Source: Conchocele bisecta (Eukaryota > Mollusca > Bivalvia > Lucinida > Thyasiridae). From it: DNA of 64,000 bases. The stretch is from contig CM055275.1 in the NCBI GenBank assembly GCA_029237695.1, positions 87,098,433-87,162,432 of the forward strand. The letters run 5' to 3'. The first letter of the stretch is position 1, and the number at the start of each line of letters is the position of its first letter. A model generated the notes under the pieces. The model was not told the DNA's origin, made no database searches, and saw only the letters and a list, made by a program, of their open reading frames with translations. A program made the translations under genes and the position numbers. Positions 54,961-64,000 of this stretch are shown here, piece after piece.

Positions 54961-56690
54961 CTACGTGTGTGTATACAATTCTATATATGGTACAGAGTTT
55001 GTGTACACAACTCCTCTGAAACAGTTCAGTCAATCAATCTGAAACTATACACACGTCTTCTACACATATTGACAATAGTTGATTTACTCTTAAAACTAAT
55101 TTGTTATTCTCTGACAATCCCTGCAGGTAAACACATCCGCGTGTTTATTAAAATTACACACGTACGAAATGAATTCATATTTGGTGGCCAGTAAACAAAA
55201 CAAACACTGATTGACGGACTGGCACACGAACAAGCAGCCATGTTTTCCGTTTTACGACTCGACAAAAGTAATAACAGGTATATCTCAATATTTGTGAGTT
55301 ATCGTATTTATCGCATCGCCGTATTTCGTTGATATTGCTGCATATCGACAATATCGAGAAAAAAAATGGTTCGCTATAATTATCCGCGAAATATAGCAAT
55401 TTACTCAGAGAGGTAGCTGGGACCATCTTCACGTACCGCTACGGTAACTGAAGTCCTGCACGTACAGTTATCCGACGTGCTGGAAATCATTAATACACGT
55501 GTACACTCGAAAAACAACACGCCCATCTGCATTACACTTGCGAGACACTCCGATATATGAGCCGCGTCGCGAGAAAATCTGTCTTCGGGAGTCTGGCGAC
55601 GTCACAAGATATGACGTCGTTAACTTAGCTGACGTAATTTCCGCTGAGATTGTCACTCTGACTTCGAAGTTCAGTTGCTTGTTTCAGAACAATAGGCTAC
55701 GATACTCGCTCACTGCAAGGCGAGTTGACTTTCCAAAATACAAAATGCTACCGTAACACTCACAACACAAATACAAGACGGTGTAACAAGCTGATATTGC
55801 GGTAACAAATGTCTGCACAAATGTTAGAAGCGGGTCAGGTCTGACCGGCCGTCGGCACTAACCGGCCCCGCATCAGTAAACACGTTTAAACCTAAATTGA
55901 TATCTTATATTGCGCATGTGTCGAAAGTTCATTTCCCCGTGAGTTTTAAATTTTCGACAAACAGTGCAGAGAGTATTGTCAATACGAATTAAGTCGTTTT
56001 TCATAGAACAACATCAGTAAACCGAGACTTGCATAAATATGATGCAATATGCACATGTACGTAACACATTGTTGTATACATGAATGCAGATTAATCTGAG
56101 TGTGCCTACATATTGGATTACCTATATTGTAAGTTAATGCTTGTCGCATTCAAATGAAGATTTAGTTAGCGTGACATAGACAGCAAACATACAGGTGGCC
56201 GAGTACAGCCGACATGAACAATACCTATTCGGCTGTATTCGGCCGACAAACCCAACCCATATTTTCTTTTAATTTCAATAAGCGTGATGTTGATAGGCCG
56301 TTAAACACCAATAAACAAAACAAACATAAAACAGCGATGTTGCCGGTCAATAGCGTGACGTTATTGACAACGACGATGAACGCCATGTAGTTCAATGACG
56401 TCAAACAAACTTTAAATAATCAAATACATCGCGCGACGTCACATGGGGCTAAGAATGTAATGTACTAGGATATAAAAATAATACATTCCCGGTTGAATGG
56501 GCGTTTTCATTGTGATTTAAAGGACAGAGTATAACTATTTGTAAAAACTATTTTTTTTAAATGTTTCTTGACGCTTTTTACGCTTTCTGGCGTCTTTATA
56601 GTTTATTGTACATTGTAAACTTTTTAGTGCGACCGTCATTTTCTAACGGAAGCGGGAGGGATTTCCCCGAGGATTCCCCGACCTTGACCT
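54961..56690. other. Intergenic, few repeat scraps
   Basis: About 55311-55375 has a partial inverted repeat with the GCATCGCCGTATTTCG end seen at 44885. 56281-56325 is the minus-oriented head of the SINE family (TTGATAGGCCGTTAAACACC). The plus frame 55499-55756 (85 residues, with REKICLRESGDVTRYDV) has no recognised domain. Confidence 0.45.
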
Positions 56691-56692
56691 TA

Positions 56693-56820
56693 GAATGAAG
56701 TTAGCCGACTAAGTTTAGTCGACTAACCATAGTCGGCTAACAAAATCGTTCGTGAAATGAAAACATGTCAAACAGTTTAGCCGACTAACGGACGTTCGTG
56801 AAATAGGCTACTGTTGCTTC
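56693..56820. mobile_element. Short palindromic repeat with GTCGGCTAAC-type arms
   Basis: Several inverted and direct copies of TTAGCCGACTAA and its variants within 100 bp, ending TTCGTGAAATAGGCTAC, which resembles the right end of MITE family D. Confidence 0.55.
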
Positions 56821-57334
56821 TGTGTTCATGGTAAAGGACATACATTGCTGTGTAAAGGAGCAACATTTCTCACATATCACAGCCAATATTGACATATACA
56901 ATATTACAATATATGGTAATATTATGTTGAGAACAATAACAGATGGGTGTACGGTTTTGTCCTTGGGAGACAAAGATGAACCCTCCACGCCACAGTAAGA
57001 AATATTTAATTTATTATGCACGTGTTTTGTGAATAAATTTAAATGTACCATGATCACACTTGAACCAGTTACAAATCAACAGAAGTTAAAAAATAAAAAT
57101 AAAGATAAACCAAATAGGTGCAAAACTATATGTCATCCATGGAAAGATTAATAGGATAAAAAAGGTGATCACAGTGTGATAAGGTGATAACACCATGTTA
57201 TATCACCGTAATCATTAGTGTGACTATTATGCCAATATTAGTTATTGAATCAGGTTAGGAGATCAGCACATCAATGTTTGATACTGTGTTTATGCAATAA
57301 AAAGTAAAGCTACCATTTGTATGAATTAAATACG

Positions 57335-57745
57335 ATTGTTAAGTAATAATAATAATAGGTCACGTTTTTAGTAACACAGAGAGGGGTAAGATTATGCATA
57401 GCATTAGGGTTATGATAGAAGTCAATATTACGGGATGAAAAGCATTAGGGTTAGGTCAGCAGTCAAGTATTTAGTAACTGACCAAAAAGACACTTGTCAA
57501 AAATTGTTGAGTAATAATAATAATCCTAGGGGATGTGTCTAGTAACACAGGTAGGGATAAGCCTTAGGGGATGAATAGCACTAGGGTTAGGTCAGCAGTC
57601 AAAATTAGGGGATCTTGTCAAAAATTGTTGAGTAATAATAATAATCCTAGGTGATGTGTCTAGTAACACATGTGAGGATAAGCCTTAGGGGATGAATATC
57701 ACTAGGGTTAGGTCAGCAGTCAAAATTATGGGATGAACAGCACTA
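57335..57745. repeat. Three to four tandem copies of a ~122-bp unit
   Basis: TTGTCAAAAATTGTTGAGTAATAATAATAATCC recurs with a 122-bp spacing (57493 and 57615), with GTGTCTAGTAACACA and CACTAGGGTTAGGTCAGCAG in each unit; a more diverged unit precedes them. Confidence 0.8.
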
Positions 57746-58239
57746 GGAATAGTCAATATTGAGTAAATTATCTGAACCACACTGAATAGTTTGCACCCAT
57801 TTAGCGTCTCTATCGTAAATAAACAGTAATATTATTACATGGATAAAAACTAAGACAAAGATTATATCTTCTATCCATAATTCTCAACAATGTTTACAAT
57901 ATTTATAATTGCAATTTTACATTTTCACCCCTAGTGACGTTATATTAAAAGTAAAATTACAACCATAGTAATTATCATAAAAAGATTAGTTCAGAAATGA
58001 GAAATCTGTTTTCTGAAACCTGCTTTCAAAACAATTGTAGATCCGGCTGAGATAACATGTTGTGAGCCGGCTCATCTGGTTCTACATTGTTAAACATTAT
58101 ATACGTAGTCACAAAAGAAACGATACATACATATGATTGTGAATAAATGTATTGTAAACATTACATTTTACTTTATTCTCAAATATAACATGAAATTCAA
58201 ATGTCTTGCGATAATTTCATAAACAAAATATCAAGTTAA
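57746..58239. other. Intergenic, nothing recognised
   Basis: AT-rich sequence flanking the Tc1 remnant on its right end. No terminal inverted repeat was resolved. Confidence 0.4.
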
Positions 58240-58503
58240 CCACCAGATGCTGACGCCCGACCGTTGCGAATCACGTAGGGGTCACCATACGAAGTCACAC
58301 AGAAGTCAGTAGCGCGTATGACCACCATGTGCATCCATAACGGGAGCGATCATCAACTGAGCCACGTGTTCTGTATCTCGTCCTGCCAGACGCGTTATTG
58401 TAATGCGCGACACTCCAAATTGAGCGGCGACGTCAACGTGACGCCGACCAGAGTCCAACATTCCAATCGCTCGAAGTCGCTGATTTTCATTTAATCTCGG
58501 CAT
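58240..58503 (-). pseudogene. Internally deleted Tc1/mariner transposase
   Basis: The minus frame 58306-58503 begins MPRLNENQRLRAIGMLDSG and continues through a helix-turn-helix (VDVAAQFGVSRITITRL), the N-terminal DNA-binding domain of Tc1-like transposases. About 20 residues later it ends MDAHGGHTRY, which resembles the usual C-terminus of the same family. The catalytic DDE region of roughly 250 residues is missing, so this is a deletion derivative. The deletion junction lies near residue 45. Such derivatives can be mobilised by a full-length transposase; none is in the window. Confidence 0.75.
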
Positions 58504-58810
58504 TCCGTTTCACAACTTTTCCTCAACGTTTGATGTTTTTCTTTCGTTTGGGTACAAGCCCTGTTTGCACACCGGTCGTTTTATCTGTACATGTACCTCA
58601 GAGTGTGGATATCGGTGAACTCGTGCAAATCATTAAAATTGACGTAACTGAAGAACGGTTGAGTGGACACGGTTCAAATTAGGACATTCCCTTGCGACAC
58701 GGCTTGTACAACAAGGTTTACTCTGACCAAATTCGTACTTTTGCCGGTTTTGATACTTTATTCTTTCAAAATATGTATAGTTTCTTGTGTTGCTACGTGT
58801 ATTATATATC

Positions 58811-58992
58811 ACAGGCCCGTAGCCAGGGGGGGCGGGGGTCGGAGCGGTCGGACGACCCCCCCCCCCGCCCAGCCTCGAGGTCCACTTGTTTAGCCTCGAG
58901 GTCCACTTTGTTAGACCCCCCTAGATACCTCAGGCCCCTTGGGCCTTCGAAACGACCCCCCCCCTTCAAACAGGTCTGGCTACGGGCCTGCA
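58811..58992. mobile_element. MITE with CAGGCCCGTAGCCAG-type ends
   Basis: ACAGGCCCGTAGCCAGGGGG at the left and CCCCCCTTCAAACAGGTCTGGCTACGGGCCTG at the right are inverted; the interior is rich in C and G runs and has a direct CCTCGAGGTCCACTT repeat. I recall similar ends in many invertebrates. Confidence 0.75.
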
Positions 58993-59021
58993 TCAGGTGG
59001 TGATATTGTAACATTCCTAAT

Positions 59022-59307
59022 AATTATACCCACTTTTTTGGGAAAAAATGGGTATATTGTTTTCGTCACGAGTGTCCGTCCGTCCGTATGTCCGTACGTC
59101 CGTCACGTTTCTTGTAACACGAAAAACTTTTTCACCTTCATACCTACGCGCCTGATATTTGGTATGCAGCTTCGTTATCATGTGCAGATGCGCAAAGTGA
59201 ATTCGGATTTTTCATCCGACCCTCCATCATGGATTACCTCCCCCTTTCGGACTTAGCATTTGGGGAAAGTGGGAATATTGCGATGGCGCGCCATCGACTT
59301 TTTCTAG
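59022..59307. repeat. Interspersed mollusc repeat (TATACCCACTTTTTTGG block)
   Basis: Starts ATTATACCCACTTTTTTGG with an immediate inverted match AAAATGGGTATATTG, then CCGT runs, and ends near GCGCCATCGACTTTTTCTAG. Known to me as widespread in molluscs. ORFs over it are translations of the repeat. Confidence 0.7.
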
Positions 59308-59822
59308 TTTATATTGGTTGAATAGTCATTAATATATAATAATAATTATCTACATAACCCCATGTGAATGTCATGACATATATCTAAAAAAAAATATATA
59401 GAGATGGCCAAAGTAATATATACATACATGTAGTTAAGTATATAGTAATTATAAGCTATTAGTAATGATAAGCCATATTGAAATTATTAACCATACTGAA
59501 GTAGTTTATTGAAAACATTTGGACATGTCAATGTTAATATATCATTAAAAAAAAGTTTTATGTAATAAACTGATAAATATTAGGCAATGTGATAAAAATG
59601 TCTTCATACGATCAATTGTATACAGTTTGTTTGTTTATTTATGTTAAAAAATATGTATCGATTTAAAATTTCCATGTATACAAAAAGGTGCTGCTGTATA
59701 AGATTTCCCCTGGAGTCAAGTAGTATCACAATGTTAAACATACACAACATTCATTATAGTTCTGTTTATAGCAGTGTTATCCTATATGATGATGATATTT
59801 GAGGGTTTGTCATGGCACACCA

Positions 59823-60128
59823 GTAGCATATTTCACCAACATTGCAAAGTAAACTTATCTAGCAAAGTATACTTTGAGGAAGAAATTTTCAATTTTAGGA
59901 TGAATTTTTTTTTTTTTTATTATACTGAATATATTACATTATCACAGCCATTTTGGCTGTGATAATGTAATAAATTCAATATAATAAGTCTGCATACTTT
60001 TAATCATCAAATATATGCAGTCGTTAGTTCTATATGACATAATGCATTTCGGGGAAAATAAATGATTACTTTCTCAAAGTATACTTTGCCAGAAAAGTAT
60101 ACTTTGCAATGTTGGTGAAATAGGCTAC
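59823..60128. mobile_element. MITE family D, copy 3
   Basis: The most complete copy: GTAGCATATTTCACCAACATTGCAAAG at the left is mirrored by CTTTGCAATGTTGGTGAAATAGGCTAC at the right, with the TTACATTATCACAGCCATTT central palindrome. Confidence 0.85.
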
Positions 60129-60172
60129 AAGGTGCATGATCACGTGGTTACAACACCAACAACGTCTCCCAC

Positions 60173-60478
60173 TCCAAAGTAAGTATTATTTGTTATTTTC
60201 CTTATATGCAACGGATTTTGATGAAATATGGAGCAACAAACGCGTCTTCATGAGCTGCATTTGGTGGTACGGGGTGTCCGGCACGGTCTTATGTCGTTTT
60301 TGCGAAGAATCGATTTGCGTGTCGGTAGACACGGAAATCGATACTTCGCACAAACGACAGAAGATTGGGCGAACATACAAAGACCACCAAATGCAGCTTA
60401 ACAAGACACGTTTGATGCGCCATATTTCATCAAAATCCGTTACATAATAAGGAAACTATAAAAGAATACGTACTTTGA
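60173..60478. mobile_element. Near-perfect 300-bp palindrome (MITE)
   Basis: The two halves, about 60173-60325 and 60326-60478, are complements with few mismatches (CAACGGATTTTGATGAAATATGG versus CCATATTTCATCAAAATCCG). Both strands therefore show overlapping open frames with the same CIWW-type peptide; these are one sequence seen twice, not two genes. Confidence 0.8.
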
Positions 60479-60744
60479 ATCAGATGAATTCTGGAAGTTT
60501 CAGTACGTGTTGTTGTTGTTGTTAGTACCACGTGCTCATACATCTTGGGCTACTGATCAAGCAGGGAAGGATACACGTGCGGCTTGGTTACATAATATAT
60601 GATATGTATGTTATAAGGCCCAGCTGCGGTCGTTTCGCGGCTTGTCGTTACATGTATTTTCGGATTTCGTATTTACGGCGTTTATCTGACGTAATTGGGT
60701 AGATGGCAATTCATTACGCTCATCCTGAATAAGAGAGTGGGTGG

Positions 60745-61135
60745 CAGGTGGGAGCATGCGATGGGCAATTTAACGATCTGGGTTCATCCTTACCGGAATC
60801 CCGAACGGAGACCCAGTTTGGCCCTCAGGTACGTCTTTGGCATTCTTGTATCTGAGGGTTTATTCTGGTTATACCCCTTGTATGAGTAATACGATTATTC
60901 CTAATCTTATTAATTTTAGGGGAAAGTGCCAAGTGGCTTTGGTGTGGTATGGAACTGGCACCAGGTCAGGTTATTATAATTTCAGGGCTGAATATATATT
61001 TATTTCGATGTAAATATTCCGTTCTGATTTTGGGAGTTTCTCCCCAATGCAGCAGGTTACATGCGGGATCGAACCGGTTGGCCCGGCTTTAGTTGACCAT
61101 AGCTGTTGATAGGCCGTTAAACACCAATGAATCAA
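60745..61135 (-). mobile_element. SINE-like repeat, minus orientation
   Basis: Reverse of the 54095 copy: GGGCAATTTAACGATCTGGGTTCATCC, CTGGCACCAGGTCAGG, CCAAAATCAGAACG and GGGATCGAACC (box B complement), ending TTGATAGGCCGTTAAACACC. Confidence 0.75.
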
Positions 61136-61450
61136 ATCAATCACTGAAGAAGAGCGAGAAAAAGCGAAGAAAATACACGCTGATATGGCACTTGCCCATA
61201 TATTCGCGAGATGCAGTATCAGGCTGACAGTTGTTTAGCCCTCTGAATATAATTTCGTGGGATTGAAAAGCAAAGAGTCAGATACCATACCAATGGTCAT
61301 GGTCCGAACTTTTAAAATTTGGCTTCATATGATACATATCACAGTGCTTGATGTGTAGTCTGGAGTAATGTTTGCGACCGATAGACCTCGGACACACAGT
61401 CACTTTAAAAGAGAGTATTAATTAAGAGTTCCGGCTGACGAAATACCCAA
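61136..61450. other. 3' flank of the NXPE-like ORF
   Basis: No gene is seen. No convincing polyadenylation signal for the minus strand was found immediately downstream of the stop at 61451. Confidence 0.4.
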
Positions 61451-62476
61451 TTACGAAGGCCCACATATGTATGTCATAAGTTGTTGAATTTGACTTGTGA
61501 AAGCCGCACCGATTGGGTGAAGTATCTCGCTGTTATGGGCAACAGTAATTGACCAAACATCCAGATAAATAACTCGGTCCTTTAGGTCATGAAAGTGGTG
61601 GTAAATAATATCCGTGTACATCAATGCGATCTTACTGTCGAACCATCTCCCGTCGTTAATGGCGATATTGCCTCTTTTAAAAAACACTGTAATTCTAGGT
61701 TTTCGCAATAAAAGCCGTTTTACGGCCATGCTTATATTTCGAATCCGTGTATCAAATTCTTCCGGAGGATGGGCTTGTAGATGTACGTTATAGTTAATGA
61801 TTAAGTATTCAGACTCACCCTCGATGTTGTTTTCTGAAAGTTTGTCAATTTCTGTAATAATGGACTTGATACCATGCGGAGGAAAGTCTGGATTGTGAAA
61901 CGGCATGGCGTGCTTTTTATAGTCAATAGTTATGTTGTAGTTCTCAAACCGCCCACCATGGGAATACATCCGATGTTGCATGTCTGTCGCCTCTTTAAAG
62001 CGAACAGTTTTTAGTCCAAGAACAGTGCGAAGGAAATATTCCATATAGTAGCGCACAGTGGAGTCCCCCATTATATATACGCGTTTATTGGCGAGACATT
62101 TTCGATATGACTGAACAGTGAGTTCGATGTGTGAATCGCACTCGGCAACGTGCCATTGCCCATCGACTGTAAACCCTAAGGGGATACCCCGGGTCCAAGT
62201 CTGAGCCCTGTGTTGTCGGGAACACAGCTCCCGGCTGTGGGTGTTATTATGTATTGCATGCAGAGATGCTGTTTGCTTAAACACACCGTGACCTGGTTTC
62301 AGAACGAGTTCCGACTCAGTTTGGTTCCGTATAATGCTTTTCCTGTCAAAGAGTCCTTGACAAAAACTGTACACGTGACCGCAGGTCCCGTCGTTACTGG
62401 CGTCCGCAGTACCAGTGTTGCCCGTCATTGAGTTCCGTGAAGTTGCACACAGCTCGCAAACCGTAAATATAGTCAC
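61451..62476 (-). CDS. NXPE/PC-esterase family protein, 341 residues, probably partial
   Basis: The C-terminal two thirds match the layout I know for NXPE proteins (neurexophilin and PC-esterase domain). GQWHVAECDSHIELTVQSYRKCL leads into VYIMGDSTVRYYMEYFL, with the nucleophile motif GDS at residues 137-139. A terminal block ILHPIGAAFTSQIQQLMTYIC has the catalytic-type His at about 320. The Asp that often precedes that His is not evident. Such proteins are secreted or Golgi-type predicted esterases of uncertain substrate. The start at 62476 is GTG and there is no signal peptide, so upstream exons probably exist beyond 62.5 kb or the gene is truncated. NXPE proteins are usually around 500-550 residues. 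Confidence 0.75.
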   Translation of the reverse strand: MTIFTVCELCATSRNSMTGNTGTADASNDGTCGHVYSFCQGLFDRKSIIRNQTESELVLKPGHGVFKQTASLHAIHNNTHSRELCSRQHRAQTWTRGIPLGFTVDGQWHVAECDSHIELTVQSYRKCLANKRVYIMGDSTVRYYMEYFLRTVLGLKTVRFKEATDMQHRMYSHGGRFENYNITIDYKKHAMPFHNPDFPPHGIKSIITEIDKLSENNIEGESEYLIINYNVHLQAHPPEEFDTRIRNISMAVKRLLLRKPRITVFFKRGNIAINDGRWFDSKIALMYTDIIYHHFHDLKDRVIYLDVWSITVAHNSEILHPIGAAFTSQIQQLMTYICGPS

Positions 62477-63558
62477 TTGTACCGCATCGTGTCTTCTCCT
62501 TCAACGATTTGTTTCGATACTCCGCCAGGAAACCCCGACTCTTTTGCAGTGCATACACGGAATTTCTGTACGTTAGTATTGAGTTCCACCGACGACACGT
62601 GTTTCCGACTTTTTTGTTATTGATGAAAAAGTACTTACATTTAAATATTTTTTAGATTTAATGTCTTTAAGAGCCAAAAGTTTGTCGGCAGCAAAACGTG
62701 AAACAGACTGTAGATACTTTTTAAAAAAAAACACCGATGTCGTTACAAATTCACAATAAATATATGTTACCTGTAGTCATTCCATGTAGCAATTCCTTAC
62801 TTACATGTACTCCACAATCTCCTCTCTCACTATCCAGATTTTAAATTGCAGTATTATTGGAATACTTGGGTAAGGGCTGTAACTAATATTGTGAGAACGT
62901 GTAGCACAAGCCCATCGTACTTATATACAATAAACTTCACATAAGGCGCGTTCAACTGGTTGTATACATTAATGATCGACAGTTGTGACATATGCTATGG
63001 GTTCGGTTGTCGGCCAGCGTAGTTTTTACAGTATCTTACAGGAGTTTGCCGATTTTATGAGAAACGAGGCTGGCTGTACAAACGTTAGATTCTATGTATT
63101 TATTATATACCTACCCATGGAATACATAGTTATACGATGTAAATAAAAGTCATATGTTCTCATCGATGAAATAAACAACTTCCGGTGAAAATACGACTAC
63201 TTCCGATATCTATATTCAAATTCTGTATTTAGAAAGAAAACAGCGCAAATAGGCTGCAAATACATATTCATTTAATACCGTATACACTCTTAGGTATCAC
63301 TGTGCTAAATATAGTACACATCGGCCAGGGGGTATGCTTTAGTAGTCCGGTATAAAAAAATAGTGCAGACGTTTTGAGGCCACAGACCCAGTTTGCTTGT
63401 AAATCCTGATCCATTACAGCCCAATTTTACTTGAGAAACATGTTGGGGTGTTTTTAACACCAGTTTCCAGCATATTTCTAGCATTTAAAAGAAATTACTG
63501 AGCCTGCTTGTCACGTGATGTGAACACGACGTCACATGACACTTTGATGGTAAACAAT
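62477..63558. other. Intergenic, no gene recognised
   Basis: AT-rich. Possible upstream exons of the minus-strand NXPE-like gene were looked for but not recognised. The last ~60 bp (63510-63558) contain CACGTGATG and GACGTCACATGAC, resembling E-box and CRE elements. Confidence 0.4.
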
Positions 63559-63597
63559 ATGGCGGACAGGACAATGTTGAAATTTTCTTTCTTAGGA
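63559..63597 (+). CDS. Candidate first coding exon
   Basis: The sequence AATATGGCGGACAGGACAATG has an ATG in an ATGGCGG context, typical of YY1-like initiator sites in animal promoters. It encodes MADRTMLKFSFLG, followed directly by GTAAGT, a consensus splice donor, in phase 0. The preceding 50 bp hold an E-box and a CRE-like site. The remainder of the gene would lie beyond the right edge or later in the last 400 bp. All this is inference from motifs. Confidence 0.3.
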
Positions 63598-64000
63598 GTA
63601 AGTGAACATATTGTTTAATTAGTGAAAATCCGGTGCAGACAGGTTGCAGGTTATGAACAGGTAGGTTCCACAGCATCCATACGAATAGTGAAAGTGTGAG
63701 AGAATGGCCATATTTGGAGGAATCGGTTAAGTTGTATAGTAAAACTAATTGGTGGTTGCTAGCCTATAAAAAACTGCTAATTTCCATGGAGCGGTATATA
63801 ATAAATAGAATATTCATATTTTTGCAACGAATATGACATATATGTTCATCGAGTGGTGTGAAATGTCCATATTTCCCGAGTGCCGTTAATCTATGTCTTC
63901 ATAGATTGAAGCTGTACTAATCATTTATGCAAACAAATACAGATTAAAGAATAAAAAAAAAACAAGGCGTCTCTAGTAAAATAAAAAAGAGTTATCGAAT
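63598..64000. other. Window end, possible intron
   Basis: AT-rich with no further open frame of note. It could be the first intron of the candidate gene at 63559. A poly-A stretch lies at about 63953-63963. Confidence 0.35.

Noticed and set aside
60136..60447. Two overlapping ORFs on opposite strands with similar peptides
   Set aside because: Both arise from one palindromic MITE.

Overview
The window looks like about 64 kb of AT-rich animal nuclear DNA, most likely from a mollusc and probably a bivalve. The grounds are large eukaryotic-type intergenic space, no operons, and several interspersed repeats that I remember as common in mollusc genomes: a block starting AGCTCACCTGAGCGAAGC, a block starting TATACCCACTTTTTTGG, a block with CCCCGCATTTCGTCGGGG, and runs of CCGT. 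The species assignment is inference from memory.

Most of the sequence is mobile-element DNA. Positions 1-985 are a 53-bp satellite, followed by a foldback element to about 2036. Positions 2963-9055 (minus) hold a decayed L1/Tx1-type LINE with a zinc-knuckle ORF1, an endonuclease/reverse transcriptase ORF2, and a SINE inserted in ORF2 with a visible target duplication. Positions 9699-9860 encode a small basic ORF next to a CACGTG tandem repeat. Positions 10493-16256 (plus) are a second, much better preserved LINE of the jockey/CR1 type with an extra 276-residue ORF in front.

From about 19.1 to 44.1 kb is a nested complex. A 1.5-kb inverted-repeat element (19103-20575) is followed by a very large inverted repeat: arms 20716-23476 and 30111-32356 around a centre with no firm gene. 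A second copy of the 1.5-kb element starts near 33.25 kb. It was split by a Ty3/Gypsy LTR element (34017-43673), and a Mutator-like (MULE) DNA transposon (39694-42812) lies inside that element's 3' LTR. The first copy of the 1.5-kb element keeps the empty site, which fixes the Gypsy insertion point.

The right third holds the two most gene-like loci. One is an intronless 434-residue NHL beta-propeller protein (46289-47593) of the TRIM-NHL type without RING or B-box, flanked by two copies of one MITE. The other is a 341-residue NXPE/PC-esterase family ORF on the minus strand (61451-62476), probably the 3' part of a gene. A possible first exon in a promoter-like setting sits at 63559-63597. The remainder is MITEs, SINEs, tandem repeats and a Tc1 remnant.

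The LINE, Gypsy and MULE genes carry many small frameshifts. In the Gypsy element these coexist with 165/166 identity between the LTR segments, which suggests either very recent decay or uncorrected assembly indels. No CRISPR array, rRNA or tRNA gene was seen.
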